Under the pieces are notes generated by a model, which ran no database searches, was not told the origin of the DNA, and was given only the letters and a program-made list of their open reading frames with translations. Shown piece after piece: positions 24,991-36,920 of a stretch of DNA of 64,000 bases; positions within the stretch are counted from its first letter, which is position 1, and every line of letters begins with the position of its first letter. Both the position numbers and the translations under genes were made by a program. The stretch comes from Callaeas wilsoni (Eukaryota > Chordata > Aves > Passeriformes > Callaeidae): contig VWPU01012740.1 of the NCBI GenBank assembly GCA_013398955.1, positions 146,001 to 210,000 of the forward strand, written 5' to 3'.

Positions 24991-27779
24991 TAGGTATGAG
25001 AGATTGAATTACAGTGTTAGTTGTGTGCTCAGTGCTTTACTACTTTGGGTCATGACTGAAGAGAAGAGCCCCCAGCAATAATTGCTCCAATGAATCACAA
25101 ATCACTGCAATTCCATGCTGATTTTTAAAATTTCTTCTGGACTTCCTTTTTGTTTGCTTTCATTAATCCAATCTATGCTGCACCGACTTTCCATTCATTT
25201 CTTGACACAGCATCTCGAGTGTTGACCTTTGTAAGTAGGATGCCTTGTCTGTCTGATACTCGTGTTCTTTTGTACTTCTAATTTCTATTTTACTTCCAAT
25301 AGTTCTTCATAATTTTTTCCATCTTTTCATTTACCAGATCTTTGGTACCCTTCAAATGCTAAATGCTCGCCCATATATCCTTAGTAACCATGCTGGATTT
25401 TTCTGTCCTTTTTAATATTTAGGTTTTATTGGATGAATGTAGATTGCACCTTCTCTAACTGTACCTTAAATAATTGCCACTTAAGGGAATTAAGAAGTAC
25501 AAGGGAAGGAAAATGCTGACCCATAGACTAAGCAGAAGGAAAAAACGTTCCCACTGGGTCCAATTTCCTAAGAAGGACCATCAGGATAGTGACTAGGACC
25601 TGAAATTATGGGCTGAATGACCTCTAAAAAATTATCAGTTCAGAGAGGAGCTTGTCTATAACTGTTTTCACTGAAGGAAATGAAGATAGGTGGAAGTCTC
25701 ACAGAAGAAAGATTGCTTCACTTTCTTGGTGAACATATAAGAGCATAATATGAAACTATATCTCATATAAATATGTTGCATGTCAGCTGTCTATAATTCT
25801 TGTATCATGTCAAAAAGCCATGGAGACAGATGTCGTATCTCTTAACTCCCAGCTGGCCAGTTAGTGGGGAACCCCTTTTTCTAAGTACATCTTCTGAATT
25901 TAAGATATTTTATACATGTCTTGCATTTATTGGAATGAGTATGTGCTCATCAATATCTAACATCAAAGAAATGGTTTGTACTTAAGTAACCACGACAGAT
26001 TTAATACAGATGTTTTCATTCTCTGAGTCATTACAATATGATTTTCATATAATTTTCTCTGATAGTAAAAAAGAGACCTTAAAGTGAGTGCAATTTTCAT
26101 ATAAATTGCATAGGAACCTGAGCATTAATAAAAGCTCTGGACTTCAGACAATTCAGATCACTGGTTCAGATTCCACATGTCTGGATGAAAGGTACTGCTG
26201 GTTTAAGTGGGTGCAATTCCAATTCCTTGGCTATAGGAAGTAGAGGAGGTGCCTGAAATCCAAAAGCAGAGTTACTGGACAGGTTTCTGCAGTGTAGTTA
26301 AGAGGACTTCTCTGGTATTTAAAGAAGATCGATTACTGATTGTCACAATCCCTGCTTAAATAACATTCCAGAAGCTTATATTATTGTTGATGGAAGAGGT
26401 TTTTATTAGTAGTTGTTGTCCTGTAGTTAAAAGTGGGTTGCTGTGCAAGTGTTTGGGATTACAGTGAATAATGTACTTACAAAAAAGGCATTAAGGTAAC
26501 TACCATACTACATTCTAAACTATGCTCCTACTTCTTTTATACCTTGCCAAAATGGTACTTCTTATTCTGTCTGGGAACTAATAGCAGATAACAGTTCTCA
26601 GAAAACAGATGTTAGGAGATTTAAAAGAATTTATCTACTTCTAAGTAATAGTATCTAGAGGAAACATAAAATGAAAGCATCTATTGATAGCAAAGAAAGT
26701 CAAAACTGATTATCAAGTTATCTCAAGAGACATCGAAAGGTTTTAGGCAAACATTATTAATCTAACATTGATTTTGGATTGGGCATATATATCCAAAATC
26801 CAGAACTCTGTTTGAAGAATTTGAAGTTAGGAGTTATTAAACAACCAACTGTACACTCAGTAAAATAGTTTTAGTAGTTTCTGGAATGTTTGAGTAATGT
26901 AAAATTAAAAAGGAAAAGCCATGGTGAAACATTTGGAGTCCTCACGTATTAGTGCATGTCACCACCACAAAATGCCTGTGGGATAAAGCTGCTTCTAGTC
27001 AACTCAAGTTAGCCTTGTCTGGTAAGGACTTATCTGTAAATCCTTCCTGTTCCAATACTGTTCAGTGTTCTATTAATTGTTGTTGACCCTTTCTTTTGTA
27101 GTCTTACTTTTTGAGCAAATTCAGCTACTATCAAAATTGTCAGTAAAATTTGCTGAGCTGCTTGTGTTTGTTTCTATCCACTGAAACAAAAATCCTGAAA
27201 TGTGAAATCAGAGGTTTATCAGCACATGAAAATACTGAAATCTCAGTTCTCTGTAATTCAGCACAGCCCTACTTGTAGTACAGATCAAGAGGGCTAAGAC
27301 AGGGGAACACGATCCTGTGTTCTCTGTTGTAGTTGTGGGGGGGATTTTGCTGCATATGCTGTTTCCTGCAAATTTTTGAGCTATGGAAGTGACCAACTAA
27401 TTGCATATATTTCTTGGAATGTCTTGAGATATCAATTTTAAAATTATAAAAGGCAATCATTCTAAGATTAACAAAAAATAGAGCGTTCTTGATAAGTAAA
27501 GCTATTGTCATATCTGATGACTGATATGCAACAGTCCACATCAATTGCAGAAAGATTTGGTCACGTTTGGGATATTAGCCAAGTACTCAGGGACACAGAG
27601 TAAATTGCTATAAATTGGTATAACCAGCATAAGGCTCCTGAGGATCTTGGAAAAGCAGAGAGCAAATGATACTTTGATGGAGACACTAGAACTCGTCATT
27701 CTGAAAGTACTTCAATTTTGCTGCCACCTGTCAATTTTGCTGTCACCAAAAATGGAAAAAAAAAGGGATTGATTTTGGA

Positions 27780-27990
27780 GTGATGCTTTTATGTAAGGCA
27801 ACAGACTCCAGTGTGAAGTGGGTTTCAAAAGGTGGCTGTACACGTGCACAATGGCTCCCAGCCTAGAGATCATCCACTTTGCAATGTCAATGCCATTTTT
27901 CTGTGGTGATTCTGCTGTGCAATGTGCAGAAATAAGTTTTAATCTGATGTCCCCATTGTGACATGACAGAATTTTATGCATAATGAATTT
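27780..27990. promoter_or_regulatory. Candidate conserved non-coding element
   Basis: A repeat-free stretch has GGTGGCTGTACACGTGCACA (with an ACGTG E-box inside a near-palindrome TGTACACGTGCACA), CACAATGG (SOX-like), and TTATGCATAATGAATTTTTA (POU/homeobox-like) at its right end. No protein is recognisable. Unconfirmed. Confidence 0.22.
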
Positions 27991-29519
27991 TTAATTTTTT
28001 TTTTAATTTTATCAACTTCTAGGCTTTGTCTTTTCTTAAATTCACAGCTTTTCTTTTTCTTTCTTTCTTTTCTTATGTATGATTTTCAAAATAAATGCAG
28101 ATCCTTTCAATATTAGCATTAACAGATAAACTGAGCTGATTAAAGTTATTTTTGCCAATGTTTTTTTAAAGAAATCATCGTAGAATTTGCAATCTGATTG
28201 CTCCTGATGCTGATTGGCAGAAGTAGGTCTCTTTCTTGGCTAATCTAGAATTGCAGATGTTATAGTAAGAAATGAAAAATTTAAAGTTGCACTCAGTTTA
28301 AAATATAAAGTTTATGTTGATAAAGCTTTTAGTGCATTTGAATTTATTTTTCATTTGCATACCATAGCATTATATTGCATTTCCCAAAGCAGTTCCCTGT
28401 TTCTTCAAATACCTTCATGTTCTTGCTACTGACTTCACTGGGTAGATAGATGTCTAAAATTTGGTGGAACATTAATGTCTGTATTTTCAATAGGTTTTAC
28501 TAATTTACTTTAGTGTTTCAGGTACTATCTCTTACTTTGAAAAGAAGGTAATTGTTGCCCATACATCAATGCTCCACCTGCATTGTTAGAAAGCAACTTC
28601 ATAATACATTTATAAACTACTGATAAGTTCTAATAGGCTTTGGCTATGTAGGATGAATACAGCCAAATTATAGTCCTTATTTTTCAAGATTTTCTGACTA
28701 TAAATAGATCCATATAGCTATTGTTGTTCAAGAATTTACTACCAGATTCCATACTTGAAGAAATATTAAAACATGTCCTAAGCTTTCAAGATTTGTGGTA
28801 ATTTTTAAGAAGCATGAAGTGTTTTGGAAAGGCCATGCTATCTGACTAGCTCATATTTTAATAAAAAATTTAACATGAATTACATAGAAGTAAACATAAT
28901 TTCTAATGCTATGGTAAACAAGTACAGTGTTGCGTAGAAGAAATTGCAGTGTTTAGGACAGGGAGAAATAGAACCAATCCAAGTTTTCTGTCTGTACCCT
29001 GCTACAGTATGGATTGTACACAGCAAGATGTTTTCCAATAATTAAAGGCCTTAGGCTTCTAAGATGCTTAGGTCTAAACACAGTTATTGTTACAGTTATA
29101 TGAGGTAGGAGATAACTTAAATGGTGTCTTTTCACTTTCCAGTAAACTTTTATTTTTTTGCCTACATTGTTTAGAAATTGAGTTTTAAGTGAACTGTTAT
29201 GAGTGTCTCTCAGCAAGGTAAGAACTCTGAGTTTCTAAGCAATGCTAAGATACAGGATTTGTATAATTGGGTACATTTTTAATTTTATAAGCTGTAATAG
29301 ATAAGTCAGTCATGAAATATAAAAATTATTTTATTTCATTGCTGTGATTAATTTGCCATAGAAATACTTTATTTATGTTTCACACTTTTTTAGAAATGTT
29401 TGTAATAGATTTATGGTTCTGCAGTATCGTGATTTGGTTTAATTTTTATCATATAGAACCAAAATTTCATTGCCAATTTTTGTATTTAAAGGCTTGTTAA
29501 TCTGCATTGATTTCTTAGT

Positions 29520-29720
29520 TTGGTATGGGTTCTGAGCCGAAAAATACAGCACATCACTGACTGTTCTATCACCTGACAGCGACTGATAAAGCATCCGTGC
29601 AGAAAGTGTCAGAAAAGGTTAATATTTATTGATTTTATGGCGCTACAACCAATGTAGTTTTGCCATCAAAGATGTATGGCCACCAGCAATGGAATCTGTA
29701 AAATTGCAGGTTGGATGCTA
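29520..29720. promoter_or_regulatory. Candidate conserved non-coding element
   Basis: Retained CpGs in GAGCCGAAA, CAGCGACTG, CATCCGTGC and TGGCGCTAC occur together with ACAACCAATG and ATCACCTGACAGCG. It is free of repeats and coding frames, and its composition differs from the flanking AT-rich DNA. Unconfirmed. Confidence 0.22.
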
Positions 29721-31474
29721 GTTTTTATTATAACCTATGCCAGTATTCTGGCCTTAAAAAATGACAGATATTTAATTTAAGACAAAAGGTTTTGAATGTA
29801 CTGCTACTGTATACCTGCAGCAGGAATTTAGTATTCTAAAATGAAATCCAAATGCAGCGCTTTAAAGTTTAAGGTGTTTGGGGTGTGTGTGGGGGAACAC
29901 GCAGCCTTGAATTGCAAATGACAATCACATTTAGCCTTTTCATCCACTTAACTATGTGCTATTGATCTGTAGAAGGTGCCCAAGCAAGTGATAGCTAAAA
30001 TTATGAGCAATAAAGGGCTTGCTTCTTCAAACAAAAAGTATATAATTAGTAGGAGTGGAGGAGGGGGCAGAGCCTGTGTGTGGTTTTAAAGGCATTTAAA
30101 CAAGATGAACTGAGTGCAACAGCAGTTTGTAAGAGTACACAAGGAGAAATCTGGTTGCCTTGAAGCATAAATCCATGGTCTGGTTGCAGCTTGTGTGTAA
30201 AAATTAGGCATGCACTCCAGCCTTTACATTTATCTCCATCAGGGTTTGCCTGACAGAAAGACAATCTGTTGGTTTGCCTACATCAACTAGGGAGAGGAAA
30301 ATCTTGTGAAGCTTTGGTTCTTCTAAATGCATCCATAGTTTGCATTTTTATTCTATTTTTCATTTAGATGACTCTTGATATCAATCTTTTCATAACTGAT
30401 AGTTGTATTGATACATCAGGAAGGTTTGCAAGAAGATAAGAGAATACTTGCTGAAGTGCTGAAAATTAGTCTACTAAAATGCATATAGACATGCACAGAG
30501 CTTATAGAAGCAGGTTTGTAGGGAATATTAGCAGGATTTGGCCCCAGATTTTTAGAATCCCTGTTTAACTATTTATTACAGAGTTATTATTTTCATGGTA
30601 CAATTTTTTCATGCAGATTTCCCCCACCCTCCCCCACTTTCTTTACGGTTTAGTGTCAGGGACAGCAGTAACAATGGATTTGTTTTTTAACAAAACCTAG
30701 CGATAATTCAACAGTGAGAAACTCTTATTCTAACATGACTAGTAGAATAAATTGCATGGCATACAGTAAACATGCTTTAGATCGCCTCTTCTCTGTACCA
30801 CATTTTTCTGTTGAGCCTTATACCACCAGTTTGTCTGGGTTCTTTTTCCCCAGACAGCTTACCCATTTTATTGTGCTCATTTAGAGGAAAGAAAAACTGT
30901 TTGTCTCCTTGAAAGGCAAGAGAACAGTGAGTGGAAAACTACTTTTATAGCTAAAATACCATTATAATATATGGCAACTGAAATTCTAAAATTGAAAGAG
31001 AAGATACAGGAGAAAATCTTAAATCACTTTTTTAAAGCCACTGACAATTTGAAATATTCCCATGAAGATTTCTATTTTTTGTCTTCCTTTCTTGAACTTA
31101 GTAAAATGTGATTTTTAGAATGATTGTTACAATAACTTGTTTAATTTCAATAATTCAAATAAGATCCATTCCTCATATAACTCCACCTTTTTTATTATAA
31201 TGACTGTGTCATTAATCTAACATTTTCCATTTTTATTGGGCTTCATTTTTTCCCCTTCTGATCTCTTTAAATTACTGCTATGAAATGGCATGCACTCAGC
31301 AGTGGCATGCAATGGCTACATGTTTACATCCCTTCTACCCCTTTAGTCTCATGTTTTTAATTTTCAGCAGAGCCAGGTGCCAACAACATTGTGGCTGTAT
31401 GGTGTCCGTAAGTGACTTCCAGGCTACAGCTCTGGATGGCAGCTTAATGACAGAAGGTTTTTCAAACACTTGAT

Positions 31475-31501
31475 TTCTTTTCTTTTTTTTTTTTTTTAAA
31501 T
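31475..31501. repeat. Poly-T/pyrimidine tract
   Basis: T-rich run with single C interruptions. Similar tracts lie at 17076-17088, 22345-22362, 39262-39280 and 39403-39426. None is followed by an AG with coding sequence behind it. Confidence 0.7.
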
Positions 31502-31994
31502 TAAATATCACTGCTGTGGACTATTTGTTATACTTTCTAACACCTTCACCCCAAAATTGGTTATTACCATACGTAATGATTGATATGTTGTTAGCTGATT
31601 TTAACTAATGATTTTGTGGAATTATTACTTAATTCATAATGTAATTAATTTTTGGTACCCAGCAATACAGAATTGAAGCCATATATTTATTTTCCATTGC
31701 TTAACCATAAGAAGACTGCATTGCCTAAAATATCATTCATTGAGTAAATAAAATAAATTTATTATAAACTTTGCTAACACAAACTCGGTATAAACTGAAG
31801 GATAAAGAAGCAAGGAGGTATTTTGAGACCACAGCTCACTGAATGATTACATGTGCTTCTGTGCCCTCCTTGTGCCTATGTGAAATGGCAAGGAAAATAG
31901 GGAGCCCTGAAATTCCTTATAATTCAAATTTTACTTGTACTCAAGAGGCTTTGTGATTGATCTTCAAATACAGGATAAGAAATAGTCCATCACG

Positions 31995-32020
31995 TTAGGA
32001 TTAGGGTTTGGATTAGGATT
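31995..32020. repeat. Short degenerate interstitial telomere-like repeat
   Basis: Four consecutive hexamers in register, TTAGGA, TTAGGG, TTTGGA and TTAGGA, resemble the vertebrate telomere unit. Only one unit is exact. It is too short to be a relic of a chromosome fusion by itself. Confidence 0.5.
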
Positions 32021-33699
32021 CATCTGTGGTAACGCTGCTCTAAACACCTGTTTATGTACACTGTGTGTGTGCTACCAGTAGTGCTGCAGAATCACCGAGT
32101 GTCTACATCAAAAGGTAGTATTTGCTTATATTTCATGAAAAACGTCGGCATGAGCCAGAAATTATTGCATCGTATTTCGGATCTTGGTCAGGGTATGAAA
32201 CCAAAACAATGTTATTGAAATCACTGTATGTCTATTTACAAAACCCGTAAAGTAGCAGAGTGTTTCCTCAAGAACCGGCAGTGTAGCTCTGCTGTGGGCA
32301 TGGAGGTGCACTGGTGCATCCCTGGAATGCTGCCATGGTAAGAGGTATTTGTGCTGGTGTGGAGTGGGAGATGGACAAGAGTCTTCCCCACCCCACACAA
32401 TCCTGCTCACCGCTCATAACCCTGAACACTGTGTTTTGTATGCAGAGAAACACAGAGCCCTTCCTACGGGGCATGGGGGTACCTTGCTGTTTGGTAAATA
32501 CTGTAACTGCCCTCACAGATGTGTAGAGGTGTGCCCTGGCATTTAATTCTTAGCAATTCTTTGTTGTCATTTTCTTTAGTTAATCAATTGCATTTCTGTT
32601 TATCCACGGTCTTCTTCAAGTGTTTCTTGCTGTAATACTTCATGAAAATAATTTATTTAGGTTTTGTTGAGCCTCTTTACTAAAGTTATAAATTTGATTG
32701 CATTGCTATATTGACTGAAATGTTACAGAGCAGTTAGTTTTTATTGTTTTTGTAGGGTAAAATATGTGATTTTATTGTTCAGTTTTATATCTCAGATATC
32801 ATCTTTTATTAGAATTTTGAACTGTATCATCTTCAGGATAAGATTTATCCACAGTGCTAAGTACACATTTTAAAATGCTGATTATTTAACCTGTAATTCA
32901 TCTTAAAAGTCAAATTTTGTGTTTTGGTACAGTCGGGAATGTAAGCATAATTTCTCTTGCAGTATGTTTTTCTCAAGAAACACTCATAAGACTTGCAATA
33001 TCCATCCCGTCCCTTCCTTTTGCTTAAGGAAGGAAAGAGCAGCAATAACTATCTGGAGTATTGTGTCAAGACTCTGCCTTATCCCTCTTTCCATGCTCTT
33101 GGGTCTAAATATGGCAGGCAGAAGTGGAAAGGTCCCACTCCTTTGTGGATGTATGTAGTTAAAATCATGGTGTTGTAATAATAATTTTATTTTGCAGTAA
33201 TCTTACGCTATTACATGTGATCGAAGCTAAGCTATTAGTATTTATAGTCCCTGATCAAATAATGCAATATTTAAATATACTTTATACCCACTTCCCCTCT
33301 AGGATTATTTTCTTCTTGATTTTGTTACAAGAGGAGTCTAGGCACGTATTTTGGGTAAATAAACTGTATATTACTTATGTAGTAAGTTCAGATTTCTTGT
33401 AATTGCAACTTTAAAGTTATTTGTTGATTTTGGAGTAAATACAAAATCACATAACTTTTTAAAGCTGTAATTTATGTAACTAATGCTTAATATGCTCAAA
33501 TATAACTTTTTCTTTCTAGATGTTTTACCTGGAAAGGCTTAATTGCTTGAAATTCCAAAGTTTCCTATAGCTATCTAAGCCCAAAGAAAGATATGTCAGT
33601 TTTCTGTGGACAGCAGCATTGTGTTTTTTCAGCAGCAGCTTTTGCATATTGCTTCAATTCACTATGTACTGAAGAATATTTCCTTCAATTTATATCTAA

Positions 33700-34030
33700 T
33701 GTAGTGTTAATTAGGCCTCACCATGTTTAAGATGGGGTGCGGATGAGTCAGGTGATGTGTTCTGCTTCCCCTTGTGTCATCATCTTTACTTTTCTCTACA
33801 GTGCAGTGTAGTCAAGGCAGTACTGTTATGGATAACTTTTAGATTATTGACTAGTCCAGCTGAGATTTAAAGTTGAAATATTTAAACATCATTGGCAATT
33901 TGGGGATTTTGACCCAAACAACCAATTTTTATTTTTGCTGCTGGGGATCAATTGCAATCAGTGTTCAGAGGCTTCAAATTGTCATTTACATTCCTATTGT
34001 GTAAGTAGCGTTACTGATAAAAGTGTGCTT
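33700..34030. promoter_or_regulatory. Candidate conserved non-coding element
   Basis: GATGAGTCAGGTGATG (AP-1-like core), GTGTCATCATC, ACCCAAACAACCAATTTTT and GGATCAATTGCAATC are packed in about 330 repeat-free bases. No coding frame is present. This is a composition-based guess. Confidence 0.2.
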
Positions 34031-36896
34031 TATTTCTTTTTTACTGTCATTTGAGACAGAGAAAAGATTGGGACAGATGCTAAAGAGCTGGTTACATTTT
34101 TCAAAGAATGCAGTTATTAATTAATGCAATTCATAAACCAATCTACGCAGATAAACTAACTCATTGAAACTTCATTGTGATGTGGGGGAAAAAAAGGAAT
34201 AGCTGTAATTTTGAGGAAAATGCTCTGTATCTTTCATATCAAACTGAGACAGCAACTCCCTATCTTAAATGTATGGTGAAAATTAACTTCTTGCCTTTGC
34301 AAAATGAGTTTGCTTTGTTTGTGTTGTGTGTATGTGCATGCCCGCATTTGTTAACAAAACCCTGGTCAGTGATGAACTTGATAAATATTGGAAAGGAAGA
34401 TCATTCTGATAGTAAGGCTCTCAAGATAAGTGATTGGACTTTCACTGTACAAAAGTAGTAGACTTTGACAGTGGAACCTATGAAATTGTCATGAGTATCT
34501 TTAATTTCTTAGTCTCCCTTTTTAAAAATTTTTAGCGTATTTTAGGAGTAGAGGAGCAATATTATACAATTTAGAAGCAATCCAGATAATTTCAGATCTG
34601 TAGCAAGAGAGAGAGGAAATGGGGTAATTAAAGAGGAATTAAAGTCCAATTCTGTAAGCATGTTACATACTTAACTTCCTTGTAAATGTCCAGCCTCCCA
34701 CTGAAATTGTATTGGACCCTCAGCTCAGACACGCATGTATGGATGAGGCCTCTTTCAGACTTTGGTAGGGAGCCGAAGGAAGGGCTACAGCCAAGTCCCA
34801 GCCTCCCAAAGGACTAGTCTTCCCCTAATACAGGGCATCTTTTCAAAATCAAAATTGCACCTATTCTACTGTGATGAAGACCTATATTAATAGTGATACA
34901 CACTGCCTTTAATAATGTGGCAAAAGGAAGTGGAAATTCAGGGTAGGGCTCCATCCAAAAAAGTAGTTGCTGTGTGTGTTAGGATTAGAATGGGAGAACA
35001 AGCACAGGGATGTGCTCTTGTATGTCAAAGAGAAGAAACAGTGTGTTGCCTTTACTGCTGGCACAACTTGCTGCTGATAGCAGTATTCTCTAAGAAAGTC
35101 TCTCCTGTAACTCCTTTATCAGACCTGATCAGCAACAGCACCAAATCTAAAATTCCATTCTGCCTAACTGTCGTTTCATCCCTAGATTTGCTGGTCAGGG
35201 ACATTAATCTCAAACAGTTTGTTTTGCAGTAAGGATGGTTGGTAAATACTGCAGCCTTCATTTGAATGAGATATATAAGCTGGCTGACATGGCTCCTGGT
35301 ATTAAGTCTGAATTTACAGATGAAGTAAAGATGAAAAGGTGTGGTTCGCAGTACCTCTGTTTCCTTGTGCTCTGTAGACCAATGTGCAACCAAGCCCTTC
35401 ACCTTAAGCAGGCAGAGAGCAAAGCTTTGCAGAACTTGTGCCGTTTCAGCCTTTATACCATAGAACAGCAGACTGCACGAATAAGAGAGCCTGGATAGAC
35501 TTTTCCTCATTGTCTAAAATTGCTCAGATGTAGATAGGGTAAATGTAGAATCTGAATACCTCCTAAAACTGGGTCATTTGTTGCCAGGGGTTTGGTAAAA
35601 GGAAGGACATAGAGTATTCCAGCGGATTTTTATCATCAAGAATCATTAGCTGCAGCTGGCCTCAGCTTAAATAGCTCTGAACTTAGCCATCTTATGGTAG
35701 GAGACATTTGACCTTCATCTAGTCCAAGAAAATGAAGAAATTGGTTAGTCCTCATTCCCCATACATACTTTCTCTTCAGGACCAGGCAGGAGTTCAGCAG
35801 AGCTGACATTTGGCCTCTTCTTCCTTAATTTTAATAGTTGTCTTTGAAAGAAATTGCCAAATTATTAAATGTTTAATATCACAGCACTTAAAACATATAA
35901 TTTTAAAACAGTCATGTATAATATTCTTTTATGTGCATATGTAGTAAAATGCACTTATATATTCCTTTGTCTTTGATCATTAGCAGATATATTATAATGT
36001 CAATATATGCTATGCATGATATTTTAAACAAACCTTCTACTGACTTGGCTGTAAACTTGTGAAAAAACATTGGTTTCACCTTAAGGTTTTAATTTCCTTA
36101 TGTTTAGTATAAAATCAATACTTTAAGAGTGACTAAAATAACAACCAGACAGTATTTACTGCTTTTATGCGGAACATTTCACATCAGAAGATTGTAGGAG
36201 GAGTGTCTGAGTTATAATTTAAACATTTATAACCATCATTCTACTTCATCTGAGAAAGCTTACTTTATTAGGTCTAGAATTACAATCTATTCAATTAAAG
36301 CATTTCTCAGATAAGTACTCTGAGTGTTAAGAAGTATTTTCCTAAATCTCAGATGTAGACACTTGAATCTAGCATAGTCCTTCATCATTAAAAGTCAGGA
36401 ATAGTTAGTCTAATATCAATAAAGATCAGTTTAAAATTGCTGGAAAAGAATGAAAGAATTTTGTCCACTACATTGTCTTTAAAAATAACGTTAAAAGCCT
36501 GAATATGGTTATTGGAGTGTCTGTTCATAGATGTATGAGCTAGATAAAGGGCATTTTGCCATAATGTGTCAGATTATTTTGACTTCAATTTTTCATGAGG
36601 CATGTTAAGTTAAGGTAGTGCCTAATGTGAGTAATAGTGACAGAATCTGACCTTTGCATGTGATTTTTTTTTTCTTTTTTATAATGATAGTGAACATCTG
36701 AAGTAAACCTTATATCAGCCAGAAAGTGTTACTTTTTGTCATTTTTCACAGTGAACCTATTGGAGTTAGTTTTAAATCTCTTGTCTTGTGATCCATAGTC
36801 TTTGTTCTTTGTCCTGTCTTACTTTCCAAAACAGAGCATAACTAAACACTTAGGAGTGATCAGTAAACCATGTCCTCGGCAAGAAGGTAGCACTGC

Positions 36897-36920
36897 AAAG
36901 AAACAAAACAAACAAACAAG
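36897..36920. repeat. Short (CAAA)n simple repeat
   Basis: AAACAAAACAAACAAACAAG with flanking A-rich sequence. It may be the A-rich remnant of a retrotransposed tail, but no element body is recognisable upstream of it. Confidence 0.8.

Noticed and set aside
35052..35510. 152-codon open frame on the minus strand
   Set aside because: No family motif, and no splice sites or promoter that would make it a gene; the opposite strand is open over much of the same stretch, as happens by chance.
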